A stretch of 64,000 nucleotides of DNA from Bacillota bacterium (GCA_023439125.1 JAEXOU010000005.1:124001-188000), one strand, 5' to 3'. Positions 55,823 through 64,000 are shown, counted from the first letter of the stretch. Notes: generated by a model from the sequence alone, not told the origin. Numbers and translations: made by a program.

Positions 55823-56146
55823 ATGGAAATATTACATGGAGGCTTGGAATGGGTTGTAAATGCCGCCATCTTATTATTTGAGTATGTTGGTGTTTTTGTT
55901 TTGATTTTGTCAGGTATTCGTGGCACATATGAATATTTATCTAAAAAACCTTTGACTCGACTAAATCTTGCAAAAGGTATGGCCATGGGATTGGAATTCA
56001 AATTGGGAAGTGAGATATTACGAACCGTAATAGTTAGAGATTATAAAGAAATCTTAACTGTTGGTGGTATTATATTACTAAGAGCAGCACTGACATTTTT
56101 GATTCACTGGGAAATTAAGAATGAAGAAAATACTCAGAAGGAATAA
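55823..56146 (+). CDS. DUF1622 membrane protein
   Basis: A 107-residue protein with about three membrane segments. LAKGMAMGLEFKLGSEILRTVI and ILRAALTFLIHWEI are the family landmarks. AGGAGAAG precedes the ATG. Function unknown; a small channel or transporter accessory is usual speculation. Confidence 0.9.
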   Translation: MEILHGGLEWVVNAAILLFEYVGVFVLILSGIRGTYEYLSKKPLTRLNLAKGMAMGLEFKLGSEILRTVIVRDYKEILTVGGIILLRAALTFLIHWEIKNEENTQKE

Positions 56147-56180
56147 TTATTCTACTTTAAGGGGCTGTATAAAAACAGTT

Positions 56181-56232
56181 CTAACAAAATGCCATAGCGA
56201 CATCAGTTGATGTTGCTATGGCATTTTGTTAG
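56181..56232. repeat. near-perfect 52-nt palindrome behind the DUF1622 gene
   Basis: CTAACAAAATGCCATAGC... pairs with ...GCTATGGCATTTTGTTAG over 25 bp with one G-T pair and a loop of two bases. It is preceded by AAGGGGCTGT-AAAAACAG-like sequence and followed by GGTTTTTT. Probably a very strong terminator; the GGGGCTGT start is shared with the element at 18008. Confidence 0.7.
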
Positions 56233-56362
56233 AAAATAGAGGTTTTTTATTTGACAGAATTTTTGGAATCAAGTAATATAGACATATTGTGGCATTTTCT
56301 TGCAACGGGTTTGCAAAATAATGTCAATTTATAAGCTTTAAGGTTTAAAGGAGATTTTTTTC

Positions 56363-57190
56363 ATGGATATAAAGGTATTGGCACTTGACTTGGATGGAAC
56401 ATTAACAAATAGTGAAAAAAAGATAACAAAAAAGACAAAGGATGTACTAGAGAAGGCGATGAAACAAGGAGTTAGTGTTGTCTTGGCCTCTGGAAGACCA
56501 ACCATTGGAATCCTTCCTTTAGCAAAAGAATTAAACTTAAAAGAATATGGAGGCTATATTTTAGCTTATAATGGTGCGATCATAATTGACTGTAAAAGTG
56601 GAAAAGTAGTCTATGAAAATGCTTTGCCAATGGACTGTATTGAAACATTATGCAAGGTTGCAAAGGAGTACGGAGTTGCAATTCTATCATATCGTGGCAA
56701 TGATGTGATTACTGAGGATGATACAGATCCATATGTATTAAAGGAATGCTTTATTAATAGGACGAAAGCTCATAAGGTTGATAATTTAGTAAACGCAATT
56801 ATTTCACCTGTAGCAAAATGCTTAATTGTTGGAGAACATGAAAAATTACTTCCTGTAAAACAGTGTTTGGAACAACTATTTAAGGGCCAACTGAATATCT
56901 TTTTTTCTGAGCCATATTTTCTTGAGATTATGCCATTAGGAGTTGAAAAGTCATCTTCATTAAGTCGTCTCCTTAAGTTATTAAAAACAAATCGTTCTCA
57001 TCTTATGGCATGTGGGGATGGACTTAACGATGTAACAATGTTAGATTACGCTGGCTTAGGGGTTGCAATGGAGAATGCTTGTATGGAAGTTAAAGAAAAA
57101 GCAGATGTGATTACAAAATCCAATGATGAGGATGGAGTAGCAATTGCAGTGGAGAAATATATTCTAGAATTTGGAGAACAGGTTGGATAA
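56363..57190 (+). CDS. Cof-type HAD phosphatase
   Basis: A 275-residue HAD hydrolase of the Cof/YidA subgroup. Motif I LALDLDGTLTNSEKKI, motif II VLASGRPT, motif III Lys in GVEKSSSLSRLL, motif IV MACGDGLNDVTMLDYAG. It removes phosphate from sugar phosphates or cofactor-related phosphates. AAAGGAG precedes the ATG. Confidence 0.93.
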   Translation: MDIKVLALDLDGTLTNSEKKITKKTKDVLEKAMKQGVSVVLASGRPTIGILPLAKELNLKEYGGYILAYNGAIIIDCKSGKVVYENALPMDCIETLCKVAKEYGVAILSYRGNDVITEDDTDPYVLKECFINRTKAHKVDNLVNAIISPVAKCLIVGEHEKLLPVKQCLEQLFKGQLNIFFSEPYFLEIMPLGVEKSSSLSRLLKLLKTNRSHLMACGDGLNDVTMLDYAGLGVAMENACMEVKEKADVITKSNDEDGVAIAVEKYILEFGEQVG

Positions 57191-57295
57191 TTATAGAAAT
57201 GGTGTTTAAATAACGAATATGTACGAAACTATATATTCCCTTTTGACTTTTTGTAACATTATACTACAAAATGCATAAAATTTTCCAATGTATAC

Positions 57296-57324
57296 TTGAC
57301 ATAATTATAAAAACAGTATAAAAT
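57296..57324 (+). promoter_or_regulatory. sigma-A promoter before rny
   Basis: TTGACA at 57296-57301 and TAAAAT at 57319-57324 (or TATAAA at 57317) with about a 17-nt spacer, 55 nt before the gene. Confidence 0.65.
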
Positions 57325-57377
57325 TTATATGTTGTATCTATGTACAATGAAAACTAAATAAAGAAGGAGGTGCTCCT

Positions 57378-58934
57378 GTGACTGAAGTTTTTAAGATAAT
57401 AATTTCTGTTATAGTTACTGCAATCATTGTAGCTCTTGTTGTCTGGAAATTAGCTATCAGTTATTACAAAAAAGTCGTTGAAAGTAAAATTGGTAGTGCA
57501 GAAGAAAAAGCAAGAGAAATTATAGATGAAGCTTTAAAAACAGCGGAAACGAAAAAAAGAGAGGCCTTACTCGAAGCAAAGGAAGAGTCATTAAAGACTA
57601 AGAATGAGCTTGAGAGAGAAGCAAAGGAACGCAGAGCTGAAGTTCAGCGTTATGAAAAGCGTGTTTTAGCAAAGGAAGAAAATCTTGATAGAAAAACGGA
57701 AGCACTGGAAAAGAAGGAAGCTAAGTTGGTGACCAGAGAGCAAGAACTTGATCGACTTTATCAAGAAGTTGAAGAGTCTCATGCAAAACAAGTCGCTGAA
57801 CTTGAGAAGATTTCCGGTTTAACCTCCGAACAAGCAAAGGAATATCTAATTAAAACTGTTGAAGATGAAGTGAAACATGAAACTGCAATGATGATTAAAG
57901 AATTAGAAGGTAAAGCGAGAGAAGAGGCTGATAAAAAAGCAAAAGATATCGTTGTTACCGCTATTCAGAAATGTGCAGCAGATCATGTCGCTGAGACAAC
58001 AATTTCTGTCGTACAGCTTCCTAATGATGAGATGAAGGGTAGAATTATTGGTAGAGAGGGTCGAAACATTCGAACTCTTGAGACTTTGACTGGTGTTGAT
58101 TTAATTATTGATGATACTCCAGAAGCAGTTATTCTTTCAGGCTTTGATCCAATTCGTAGAGAGGTTGCTAGAATAGCACTTGAAAAATTAATCGTAGACG
58201 GACGTATTCATCCGGCACGTATTGAAGAAATGGTGGAGAAAGCACAAAAAGAAGTTGAAACAATGATTCGTGAAGAAGGTGAAGCTGCGACTCTTGAAGT
58301 TGGTGTTCACGGAATTCATCCAGAACTTGTAAGATTATTGGGTAAGATGAAGTTTAGAACAAGTTACGGTCAGAATGCACTTAAACATTCCATCGAAGTT
58401 GCTATGTTATCTGGCGTATTAGCTGGTGAAATAGGAGTTGATGTGAGAATGGCAAAACGTGCAGGTTTATTGCATGATATCGGTAAATCAGTTGATCATG
58501 AAATGGAAGGAACACATGTACAGATTGGTGTTGATTTATGCCGTAAGTATAAGGAATCTCCAATCGTTATAAATGCAGTGGAATCTCATCATGGTGATGT
58601 TGAATTCTCTTCTTTAATTTCATGTATCGTCCAAGCTGCTGATACAATTTCTGCAGCAAGACCTGGTGCTCGTAGAGAAACATTAGAAACATATACTAAC
58701 CGATTAAAACAGTTAGAAGATATTACCAACGGCTTTAAGGGGGTTGATAAGTCCTTTGCAATTCAAGCAGGTCGTGAAGTACGTGTCATGGTTGTTCCAG
58801 ACCAAGTGAATGACGATGATATGATATTGCTCGCTCGTGACTTATCAAAGAAGATTGAATCCGAATTAGAATATCCAGGCATGATTAAAGTTAATGTGAT
58901 ACGTGAGTCACGCGTCACAGATTACGCGAAATAA
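57378..58934 (+). CDS. rny: ribonuclease Y
   Basis: Membrane-bound endoribonuclease that starts mRNA decay. One N-terminal helix (about 5-25), a long charged coiled coil (about 30-190), a KH domain with GRIIGREGRNIRTLETLTG, and an HD domain with LLHDIGKSVDHE. 518 residues, normal. The start is GTG at 57378. The ribosome site AAGGAGG sits in a small palindrome AGGAG-GTG-CTCCT (57365-57377) that touches the start codon and could hide it. Confidence 0.97.
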   Translation: MTEVFKIIISVIVTAIIVALVVWKLAISYYKKVVESKIGSAEEKAREIIDEALKTAETKKREALLEAKEESLKTKNELEREAKERRAEVQRYEKRVLAKEENLDRKTEALEKKEAKLVTREQELDRLYQEVEESHAKQVAELEKISGLTSEQAKEYLIKTVEDEVKHETAMMIKELEGKAREEADKKAKDIVVTAIQKCAADHVAETTISVVQLPNDEMKGRIIGREGRNIRTLETLTGVDLIIDDTPEAVILSGFDPIRREVARIALEKLIVDGRIHPARIEEMVEKAQKEVETMIREEGEAATLEVGVHGIHPELVRLLGKMKFRTSYGQNALKHSIEVAMLSGVLAGEIGVDVRMAKRAGLLHDIGKSVDHEMEGTHVQIGVDLCRKYKESPIVINAVESHHGDVEFSSLISCIVQAADTISAARPGARRETLETYTNRLKQLEDITNGFKGVDKSFAIQAGREVRVMVVPDQVNDDDMILLARDLSKKIESELEYPGMIKVNVIRESRVTDYAK

Positions 58935-58951
58935 GTAATATGAATAAAATG

Positions 58952-58988
58952 AAAAACCTAGAAAACTTAATGTTTCTAGGTTTTTTTT
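58952..58988 (+). terminator. rho-independent terminator of rny
   Basis: AAAAACCTAGAAA pairs with TTTCTAGGTTTTT and is followed by more T, about 20 nt behind the stop. Confidence 0.88.
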
Positions 58989-58997
58989 AATTTCTTC

Positions 58998-59025
58998 TTG
59001 CATTCAGATAAAATTTTGATATAAT
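58998..59025 (+). promoter_or_regulatory. sigma-A promoter of the aminotransferase gene
   Basis: TTGCAT at 58998-59003 and TATAAT at 59020-59025, 16-nt spacer, giving a leader of nearly 190 nt in which I see no obvious structure. Confidence 0.55.
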
Positions 59026-59218
59026 GTACTTGATAATGCGTGTATACAATCATACATATCAACATAAGTCTAACTTAGATGTCGATTCATTTAATATTTG
59101 ATGCATTTAGTAAAAGACTTTCCTTACATAACAAGAAAAATAGGATATACATGCATAAGAGAATGAACTGGAATTAGCAACACATAAAAAAAATAAAGAA
59201 TGAGCAGGAGAGAACAAT

Positions 59219-60418
59219 ATGGCATTGACATTATCAAAAAAAGCGCAAGCAGTAAAACCTTCTTCAACATTAGCAATTACAGCAAAAGCAAAGGAGTTAA
59301 AAGCAAAAGGAATTGATGTTGTTGGTTTTGGAGCAGGAGAACCAGATTTTAATACGCCAGATAATATTAATGACGCAGCAATTCGAGCAATTAAGGAAGG
59401 TTTTACGAAATATACGGTTGCTTCAGGTATGCCAGAGCTTAAAAAAGCTGTTTGTGAGAAGTTTGAACGTTTTAATCATTTACACTATGAACCAAATCAA
59501 ATTGTAATAAGTAATGGTGGAAAGCACTCATTAACCAATATTTTTGAAGCAATTCTGAATCCTTTCGATGAAGTCATTATTCCTGCACCTTACTGGTTGA
59601 GTTATCCAGAAATCATTCGATTGGCCGATGGTATTCCAGTTTATATTCGTGGAGAAAAGGAACAAGGTTATAAAGTAACTGCAGAACAGATTGCCAATGC
59701 TTGTACTCAAAAGACAAAAGCACTTGTGTTAAACACTCCGAATAATCCTACGGGTATGCTTTATACAAGAGCTGAATTGGAAGCAATTGCAAAGGTAGTT
59801 GTAGAAAAGGATATTTATGTTGTTGCAGATGAGATGTATGAGAATCTTGTCTATGATAACGAAGAATTTGTTAGTATTGCATCCTTAAATGATGAAATAT
59901 ATAAAAGAACGATTACATGCTCTGGATTAGCTAAGAGTTATGCAATGACTGGTTGGAGAATTGGTTATACAGGATCCACGCCTGAAATTGCAAAATTAAT
60001 GGGAAGTATACAATCTCATCAGACATCCAATCCGAATTCAATTGCGCAAAAGGCTGCAATCGAAGCTTTATTAGGACCGCAAGACACTGTCGATTCGATG
60101 AGAGAAGCCTTTAATAAGAGAAGAGAATTCATATATGAGAAAGTGTCCCAAATACCTCATGTTCATGCACTCAAGCCTCAGGGAGCTTTTTATCTGTTTG
60201 TTGACATTAGTGAACTTCTTACAATGTCGTATCAAGGTCAAAAGGTTGAGAAGGTTTCTCGCTTGGCAGACATCTTAATCACTGATTATAAGGTAGCGGT
60301 TATTCCTTGTGAAGATTTTGGATTCGATGATCATATTCGACTTTCGTATGCTATATCAATTGAAACAATTGATAAGGGTGTATCTCGTATCGAAGCATTC
60401 GTAAAGGACTTAAAATAG
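59219..60418 (+). CDS. pyridoxal-phosphate aminotransferase (aspartate type)
   Basis: Class I aminotransferase, 399 residues, probably aspartate/2-oxoglutarate. Landmarks are VVGFGAGEPDFNTP, YTVASGMPELKKAV, NTPNNPTGMLY, the PLP Lys239 in SGLAKSYAMTGWRIGY, and a C-terminal Arg in DDHIRLSYAIS. GGAGAGAAC precedes the ATG. Several related enzymes share these motifs, so the exact substrate is inferred. Confidence 0.93.
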   Translation: MALTLSKKAQAVKPSSTLAITAKAKELKAKGIDVVGFGAGEPDFNTPDNINDAAIRAIKEGFTKYTVASGMPELKKAVCEKFERFNHLHYEPNQIVISNGGKHSLTNIFEAILNPFDEVIIPAPYWLSYPEIIRLADGIPVYIRGEKEQGYKVTAEQIANACTQKTKALVLNTPNNPTGMLYTRAELEAIAKVVVEKDIYVVADEMYENLVYDNEEFVSIASLNDEIYKRTITCSGLAKSYAMTGWRIGYTGSTPEIAKLMGSIQSHQTSNPNSIAQKAAIEALLGPQDTVDSMREAFNKRREFIYEKVSQIPHVHALKPQGAFYLFVDISELLTMSYQGQKVEKVSRLADILITDYKVAVIPCEDFGFDDHIRLSYAISIETIDKGVSRIEAFVKDLK

Positions 60419-60463
60419 TTGAATATTTGCTTGGAACATGTTACAGTAATCATTGTAAACTTT

Positions 60464-60500
60464 TCTGACTCAATTAGATCAAGGATTTATTTGAGTCAGA
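60464..60500 (+). terminator. hairpin between the aminotransferase and Nudix genes
   Basis: TCTGACTCAA (60464-60473) pairs perfectly with TTGAGTCAGA (60491-60500). No T run follows, so it may slow or protect the transcript rather than end it. Confidence 0.45.
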
Positions 60501-60535
60501 TGAATGATAGAATTAGGATAGGCGGCTGAGTTACA

Positions 60536-61069
60536 ATGGATGAATATAAGAGAATTAATCGTAAATTAATACATAAGGGACATATCATTGACTATTACGA
60601 AGATACAATGCAACTTCCAGATGGAAGAACAGCAGAATGGGATTTTATTATGCATCGTGGAGCTTCTGCAATTGTTCCGGTTGATGATAATGGCAACATA
60701 ATTATGGTTCGTCAATATCGTAATGCACTAGAGCGATATACGCTTGAGATTCCAGCTGGTGGCTTAAATGAAGGTGAAGACCGTATGATTGCAGCTGCAC
60801 GAGAGTGCGAAGAGGAAACTGGTTATCGTGCAAATAATGTGAAACACTTAATCGATCTTTATACAACGGTAGCATTTTGCAATGAATTAATCAGTATATA
60901 TTATAGTACGGACTTGTCTCCTTCCAAGCAGCATCTTGACGAGGATGAATTTTTAAATGTTGAGCGACACACCTTAGATGATTTAATTGCTATGATTTTA
61001 AATGGAACGATTCAAGACTCTAAGACGATTGCTGCAATTTTAGCTTACAAACAAATCACAGAGAAATAA
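60536..61069 (+). CDS. ADP-ribose pyrophosphatase-type Nudix hydrolase
   Basis: A 177-residue Nudix enzyme. EIPAGGLNEGEDRMIAAARECEEETGY holds the Nudix box with the preceding EIPAGG typical of ADP-ribose pyrophosphatases, and VRQYRNALERYTLE matches their N-terminal region. In Firmicutes this gene often sits with spoIIM and xerD, as here. GGCGGCTGAGTTACA precedes the ATG. Confidence 0.93.
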   Translation: MDEYKRINRKLIHKGHIIDYYEDTMQLPDGRTAEWDFIMHRGASAIVPVDDNGNIIMVRQYRNALERYTLEIPAGGLNEGEDRMIAAARECEEETGYRANNVKHLIDLYTTVAFCNELISIYYSTDLSPSKQHLDEDEFLNVERHTLDDLIAMILNGTIQDSKTIAAILAYKQITEK

Positions 61070-61134
61070 TGTACTAATCTCCATCATAGTATCATATGTT
61101 AAGTTAGGATACTCATGATGGGGAGGTAGGTACT

Positions 61135-61743
61135 ATGAGACAATTTGGAATTCAATTAAGAAGAAAAGAACCAATGAAATTAGCATTAGTTCTTTTTTTG
61201 TTGAGTTTATTAATTGGTGGAGTTTATGCTAAGATTACTCAAAATTTATTATCCATTGGGATTGATAGTGTTAGTAGTCGATATTTTAATACTATTAAGA
61301 ATATGGACATACAGTATTGGGATTTGTTTCGATATATCTCTTTTTCCTGTGGGAAAAGCTTTTTTTTCATATGGGTGATTAGCCTTACGATTCTTGGTAT
61401 TCCATATTTAGGCTGGCTCATCATAAGTAAAGGGTTTCAAATTGGATATTTGCTTACTTCCTTAGTTATTACGTATCATTGGAAGGGAGTTGTATTATAC
61501 CTATCTTATCAGTTACCTCATAGCCTTGTTTATGTACCAGTGGCATTGCTATGCTTAAAATATTGTTATCAACTAACGATGGAGATGAATCATGGTCAAG
61601 TAACGCCAAGTTTACATAATATAAGCTTATTGAAAAAGTATGCTAAATTAATTATAATGTTACTATTAGCTCTGTTTGTTGGAGCTTTGATGGAAACATT
61701 TTTAGGAAGCTTTTTTATTCGAAAAGCGTTAAGTTTGTTTTAA
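61135..61743 (+). CDS. spoIIM: stage II sporulation protein M
   Basis: Membrane protein of the SpoIID-P-M engulfment machine, which moves the mother-cell membrane around the forespore by cell-wall degradation. 202 residues with about five helices; the LLSLLIGGVYAKI beginning and RKALSLF end fit the family. GGGGAGGTAGGTACT precedes the ATG. It sits directly before the xerD-like gene as in many spore formers. Confidence 0.9.
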   Translation: MRQFGIQLRRKEPMKLALVLFLLSLLIGGVYAKITQNLLSIGIDSVSSRYFNTIKNMDIQYWDLFRYISFSCGKSFFFIWVISLTILGIPYLGWLIISKGFQIGYLLTSLVITYHWKGVVLYLSYQLPHSLVYVPVALLCLKYCYQLTMEMNHGQVTPSLHNISLLKKYAKLIIMLLLALFVGALMETFLGSFFIRKALSLF

Positions 61744-61764
61744 GATACGAAAGGGGTAGTAGAG

Positions 61765-62640
61765 ATGGAAAACTGGTTGGAACAATATTTGATTTATCTC
61801 AAAGAGGTAAAGTCTGTATCAGAAAATACATATCAAGCATATGCAACTGATTTAAGACAGTTTCTTTCCTATCTATTAAAGGAAAAGATAACCGAGTTTT
61901 CTAAAATCACAGATACTCGAATGCAAGCGTATCTTTTATATCAAAAAAAACAAAAAAAATCAGCAGCAACGATTTCTCGAAGCTTTGCTGCAATTAAAAA
62001 CTTTATCTCATTTTTAATCCGAAAAAGAGTGATGGAAGAAGATCCAACCGAATGTATTCATCCACCAAAAGTGGATAAAGTCACTCCAAAGTCCATTAGC
62101 TATGAACAGATGATTGCGTTATTAGAGGCACCGAATCTAGGTACAATGGCTGGACGGCGAGATCGTGCAATTTTAGAACTACTCTATGCAACAGGAATCA
62201 AAGCCTCTGAGTTAATTCAGCTTAGAATAGAAGATGTCAATTTGAGTTTCGGAAGTATTCGTATTGACCATGAAGGAAAGGGACGTGTGTTACCACTTGG
62301 CCAGACAGTAAAAAAAGCACTGATTGAGTATCTTGAAGATGTGAAGTTAGTGCAGCCGGATCAGAAAATTTTATTTAGCAATCGTATGGGTACTGGTTTT
62401 ACCCGTCAAGGAATTTATAAGCTGGTGAAAGAATATGCAAAAGAAGCAGGAATTGAAGATGCTATATCACTACAAATCATCCGCAATTCCTTTGCTATTC
62501 ATATGCTTTCCAATGGTGCAGATCTCAACAGTATGCAAGAACTACTTGGAATCTCCGATGTAATCGCTGCTCAAAAATTCTTGCATACAGATAAATCAAG
62601 CACATTTTCAGTTTATAAGCGTACTCATCCAAGAGGTTAA
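61765..62640 (+). CDS. XerD-like tyrosine recombinase homologue lacking catalytic residues
   Basis: A 291-residue protein with XerD build: SAM-like core-binding N-terminus (about 1-85) and catalytic domain (about 105-290) ending in KRTHPRG. XerD joins DNA strands at dif using Arg, Lys, His-x-x-Arg, His and Tyr. Here ATGLRVSEL reads ATGIKASEL (Arg to Lys146), HTLRHSF reads QIIRNSF (His to Gln237, Arg240 kept), LLGHSS reads LLGISD (His to Ile263), and the nucleophile Tyr is Phe272. The frame is intact and the ribosome site AAAGGGG is good, so it seems to be a maintained, inactive relative. Confidence 0.9.
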   Translation: MENWLEQYLIYLKEVKSVSENTYQAYATDLRQFLSYLLKEKITEFSKITDTRMQAYLLYQKKQKKSAATISRSFAAIKNFISFLIRKRVMEEDPTECIHPPKVDKVTPKSISYEQMIALLEAPNLGTMAGRRDRAILELLYATGIKASELIQLRIEDVNLSFGSIRIDHEGKGRVLPLGQTVKKALIEYLEDVKLVQPDQKILFSNRMGTGFTRQGIYKLVKEYAKEAGIEDAISLQIIRNSFAIHMLSNGADLNSMQELLGISDVIAAQKFLHTDKSSTFSVYKRTHPRG

Positions 62641-62695
62641 TTCACTGGAGCAAACCTAGGATTCAGGTGTCAAAAGTACGTTTCTATATCTTCAT

Positions 62696-62870
62696 AAGTC
62701 ATTTTGCACAGCATTAGACTATCTAAAAATGAGATGCCAAACGTAATTCAGTAGCATACTGTTATGAAGTCGTCGTTAGTACCGTTACGAACTTCATTCA
62801 AGCGAGAGCGTGTTGCGAATGAATTATGTTTGGCATCTCATATTTACATCCTATCTTTATGCAAAATGAC
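62696..62870. repeat. foldback repeat, copy J (inverted)
   Basis: AAGTCATTTTGCACA at the left and GCAAAATGACTT at the right, but the interior is reversed with respect to the other copies: GTTATGAAGTCGTCG, then GTACCGTTACGAACTTC, then AGCGTGTTGCGAATGAATT. Arms GAGATGCCAAACGTAATTC and GAATTATGTTTGGCATCTC are altered together and still pair. Before it lies the module GATTCAGGTGTCAAAAGTA. It ends 8 nt before the aroF-type stop. Confidence 0.9.
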
Positions 62871-62877
62871 TTTAACT

Positions 62878-63909
62878 CTATAAACTATCAGCAATCGTAT
62901 AGATGAGACGTTCTGTTTCACACCATCCTAGACAAGCATCGGTAATGGATTTGCCATAGATACCAGTGCCAACCTTCTGACAACCATCTTCAATATAACT
63001 TTCTATCATAACGCCCTTAACTAGTTTAGCAATTTCATCATTGACTCTACGGGAATGAAGAACTTCTTTTACGATTCTTGGTTGCTCCGTATACATCTTA
63101 TTCGAATTAGCATGGTTTGCATCTACAATTGTAGCTGGATTCATCAAATGAGGATGTTCCTGATACATTGTCAACAGACGAATCAAATCTTCATAGTGAT
63201 AATTTGGAATACATTGTCCGTGTTTATTAACAGCACCACGTAATATCGTGTGAGCAAGTGGATTGCCATCGGTATGTACTTCCCAGGTACGGTATAAGAA
63301 GGCATGAGAACCTTGTGCTGCAACACAGGAATTTAACATAACGGATAAATCACCTGAAGTTGGGTTCTTCATACCAGCTGGTACATCCATACCACTAATG
63401 GTAAGTCGATGTTGTTGATCTTCTACCGATCGAGCACCAACTGCAACATAAGATAACATATCATCAACATATGGCCAGTTTTCTGGATAAAGCATCTCAT
63501 CAGCTGCAGTTAATCCAGTTTCATTAATCGCTCTAAGATGCATCTTTCTCATGGCAACTAACCCTTCATGTAAATCTGGTTCCTTTTCTGGATCTGGTTG
63601 ATGCACAATTCCTTTATAGCCTTCTCCTGTCGTACGTGGTTTATTTGTATAAATTCTAGGAATTATAATTATTTTCTCAGAAACTTTATCTGCAATTTGT
63701 GCTAAACGATACATATAATCTAAAACTGCATCTTCATTATCAGCAGAACAAGGTCCAATGATAACTAAAAACTTGTCTGAGGCTCCTGTAAATACATCTT
63801 TTATCTTAAGATCACGTTCTTGTTTTGCCTGAATGCCATAAGAAGTCATAGGAAAAGTACTTTTTAGTTCTTCAGGTGTCATGACTTTTTGTACATAGTG
63901 AAATCCCAT
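62878..63909 (-). CDS. 3-deoxy-7-phosphoheptulonate (DAHP) synthase, class I
   Basis: First step of the shikimate pathway: joins PEP and erythrose 4-phosphate. 343 residues, AroF/G/H type. Landmarks are VIIGPCSADNEDAVLDY, PRTTGEGYKG, ADEMLYPE, VGARSVEDQQHR, GMKNPTSGD, ATIVDANHANS and GVMIESYIEDG. Isozyme type cannot be fixed from sequence, so I give no letter. Its own promoter lies upstream at the window edge. Confidence 0.96.
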   Translation of the reverse strand: MGFHYVQKVMTPEELKSTFPMTSYGIQAKQERDLKIKDVFTGASDKFLVIIGPCSADNEDAVLDYMYRLAQIADKVSEKIIIIPRIYTNKPRTTGEGYKGIVHQPDPEKEPDLHEGLVAMRKMHLRAINETGLTAADEMLYPENWPYVDDMLSYVAVGARSVEDQQHRLTISGMDVPAGMKNPTSGDLSVMLNSCVAAQGSHAFLYRTWEVHTDGNPLAHTILRGAVNKHGQCIPNYHYEDLIRLLTMYQEHPHLMNPATIVDANHANSNKMYTEQPRIVKEVLHSRRVNDEIAKLVKGVMIESYIEDGCQKVGTGIYGKSITDACLGWCETERLIYTIADSL

Positions 63910-63967
63910 ATCTGTTACCCGACCTTTCTTTCGTTATAGTCTATAATTATGTAAATATACTCTTTCC

Positions 63968-63995
63968 ATTCTATCGTATTTTTTTAAAATGTCAA
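63968..63995 (-). promoter_or_regulatory. sigma-A promoter of the DAHP synthase gene
   Basis: On the minus strand TTGACA (63995-63990) and TAGAAT (63973-63968) with a 16-nt spacer, about 60 nt before the start codon. Confidence 0.65.
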
Positions 63996-64000
63996 TGAAA

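Noticed and set aside
61765..62640. Phage or transposon integrase
   Set aside because: Length, THPRG end and place behind spoIIM fit chromosomal XerD; no other phage genes or att repeats are near.

Overview
The window looks like a chromosomal segment of a low-GC, spore-forming, anaerobic Firmicute. The gene content fits Clostridia of the Lachnospiraceae / Clostridium cluster XIVa type, for example the Lachnoclostridium phytofermentans group; that placement is my inference. Supporting signs are strong AGGAGG ribosome sites, AT-rich codon use, sporulation genes (yqfC, yqfD, spoIIM), a secreted carbohydrate esterase with a CBM9-like domain, and many paired two-component and ABC genes. No rRNA, tRNA, CRISPR array, prophage or insertion sequence was seen.

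Layout. Bases 1-2.2 kb hold the 3' part of alaS and rpsU. From 2.3 to 8.05 kb the minus strand carries a complete agr-type quorum-sensing locus: LytTR response regulator, GHKL kinase, AgrB, and an overlapping 40-residue AgrD. The AgrD has Ser where the ring Cys normally sits. Beyond a terminator lie a condensation/acyltransferase-like gene and a chemotaxis-type receptor that overlap by 35 bp. From 8.2 to 16.5 kb comes a conserved block: yqfC-yqfD-phoH-(shortened pgpH-like HD gene)-ybeY, then a DUF3048 lipoprotein, a MurJ/SpoVB-like flippase and a BofC-like protein. From 16.8 to 31.3 kb are metabolic and accessory genes: flavoproteins, Nudix, alcohol dehydrogenase, a TetR-regulated MacB/FtsX-type exporter, a DUF1538 plus double P-II pair, and a secreted protein of unknown role. 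From 31.6 to 35 kb are proB and proA separated by DUF896 and 5-formyl-THF cyclo-ligase genes. From 35.1 to 42.1 kb are an AraC regulator, a paired ABC exporter and a three-gene ABC-2 exporter. From 42.3 to 54 kb are a GNAT-MiaB fusion, a lipoprotein with a two-component system, the multidomain esterase, and class Ia ribonucleotide reductase under likely NrdR control. From 54 to 64 kb are a DHH phosphoesterase, HAD phosphatase, RNase Y, an aminotransferase, ADP-ribose Nudix, SpoIIM, a XerD homologue that has lost most catalytic residues, and DAHP synthase.

A dispersed foldback repeat of about 200 bp runs through the window. It has termini near TGACGTCATTTTGCACA and ten copies or partial copies, nearly all directly behind a stop codon. 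Its inner arms differ between copies in a compensating way, so the hairpin itself appears to be kept. A second, unrelated long foldback family (CAAGGGGCTGTCGCAC ends) is also present.

The observations I consider most worth following are the serine AgrD locus, the covarying foldback repeats, the catalytically degraded XerD next to spoIIM, and the GNAT-MiaB fusion.
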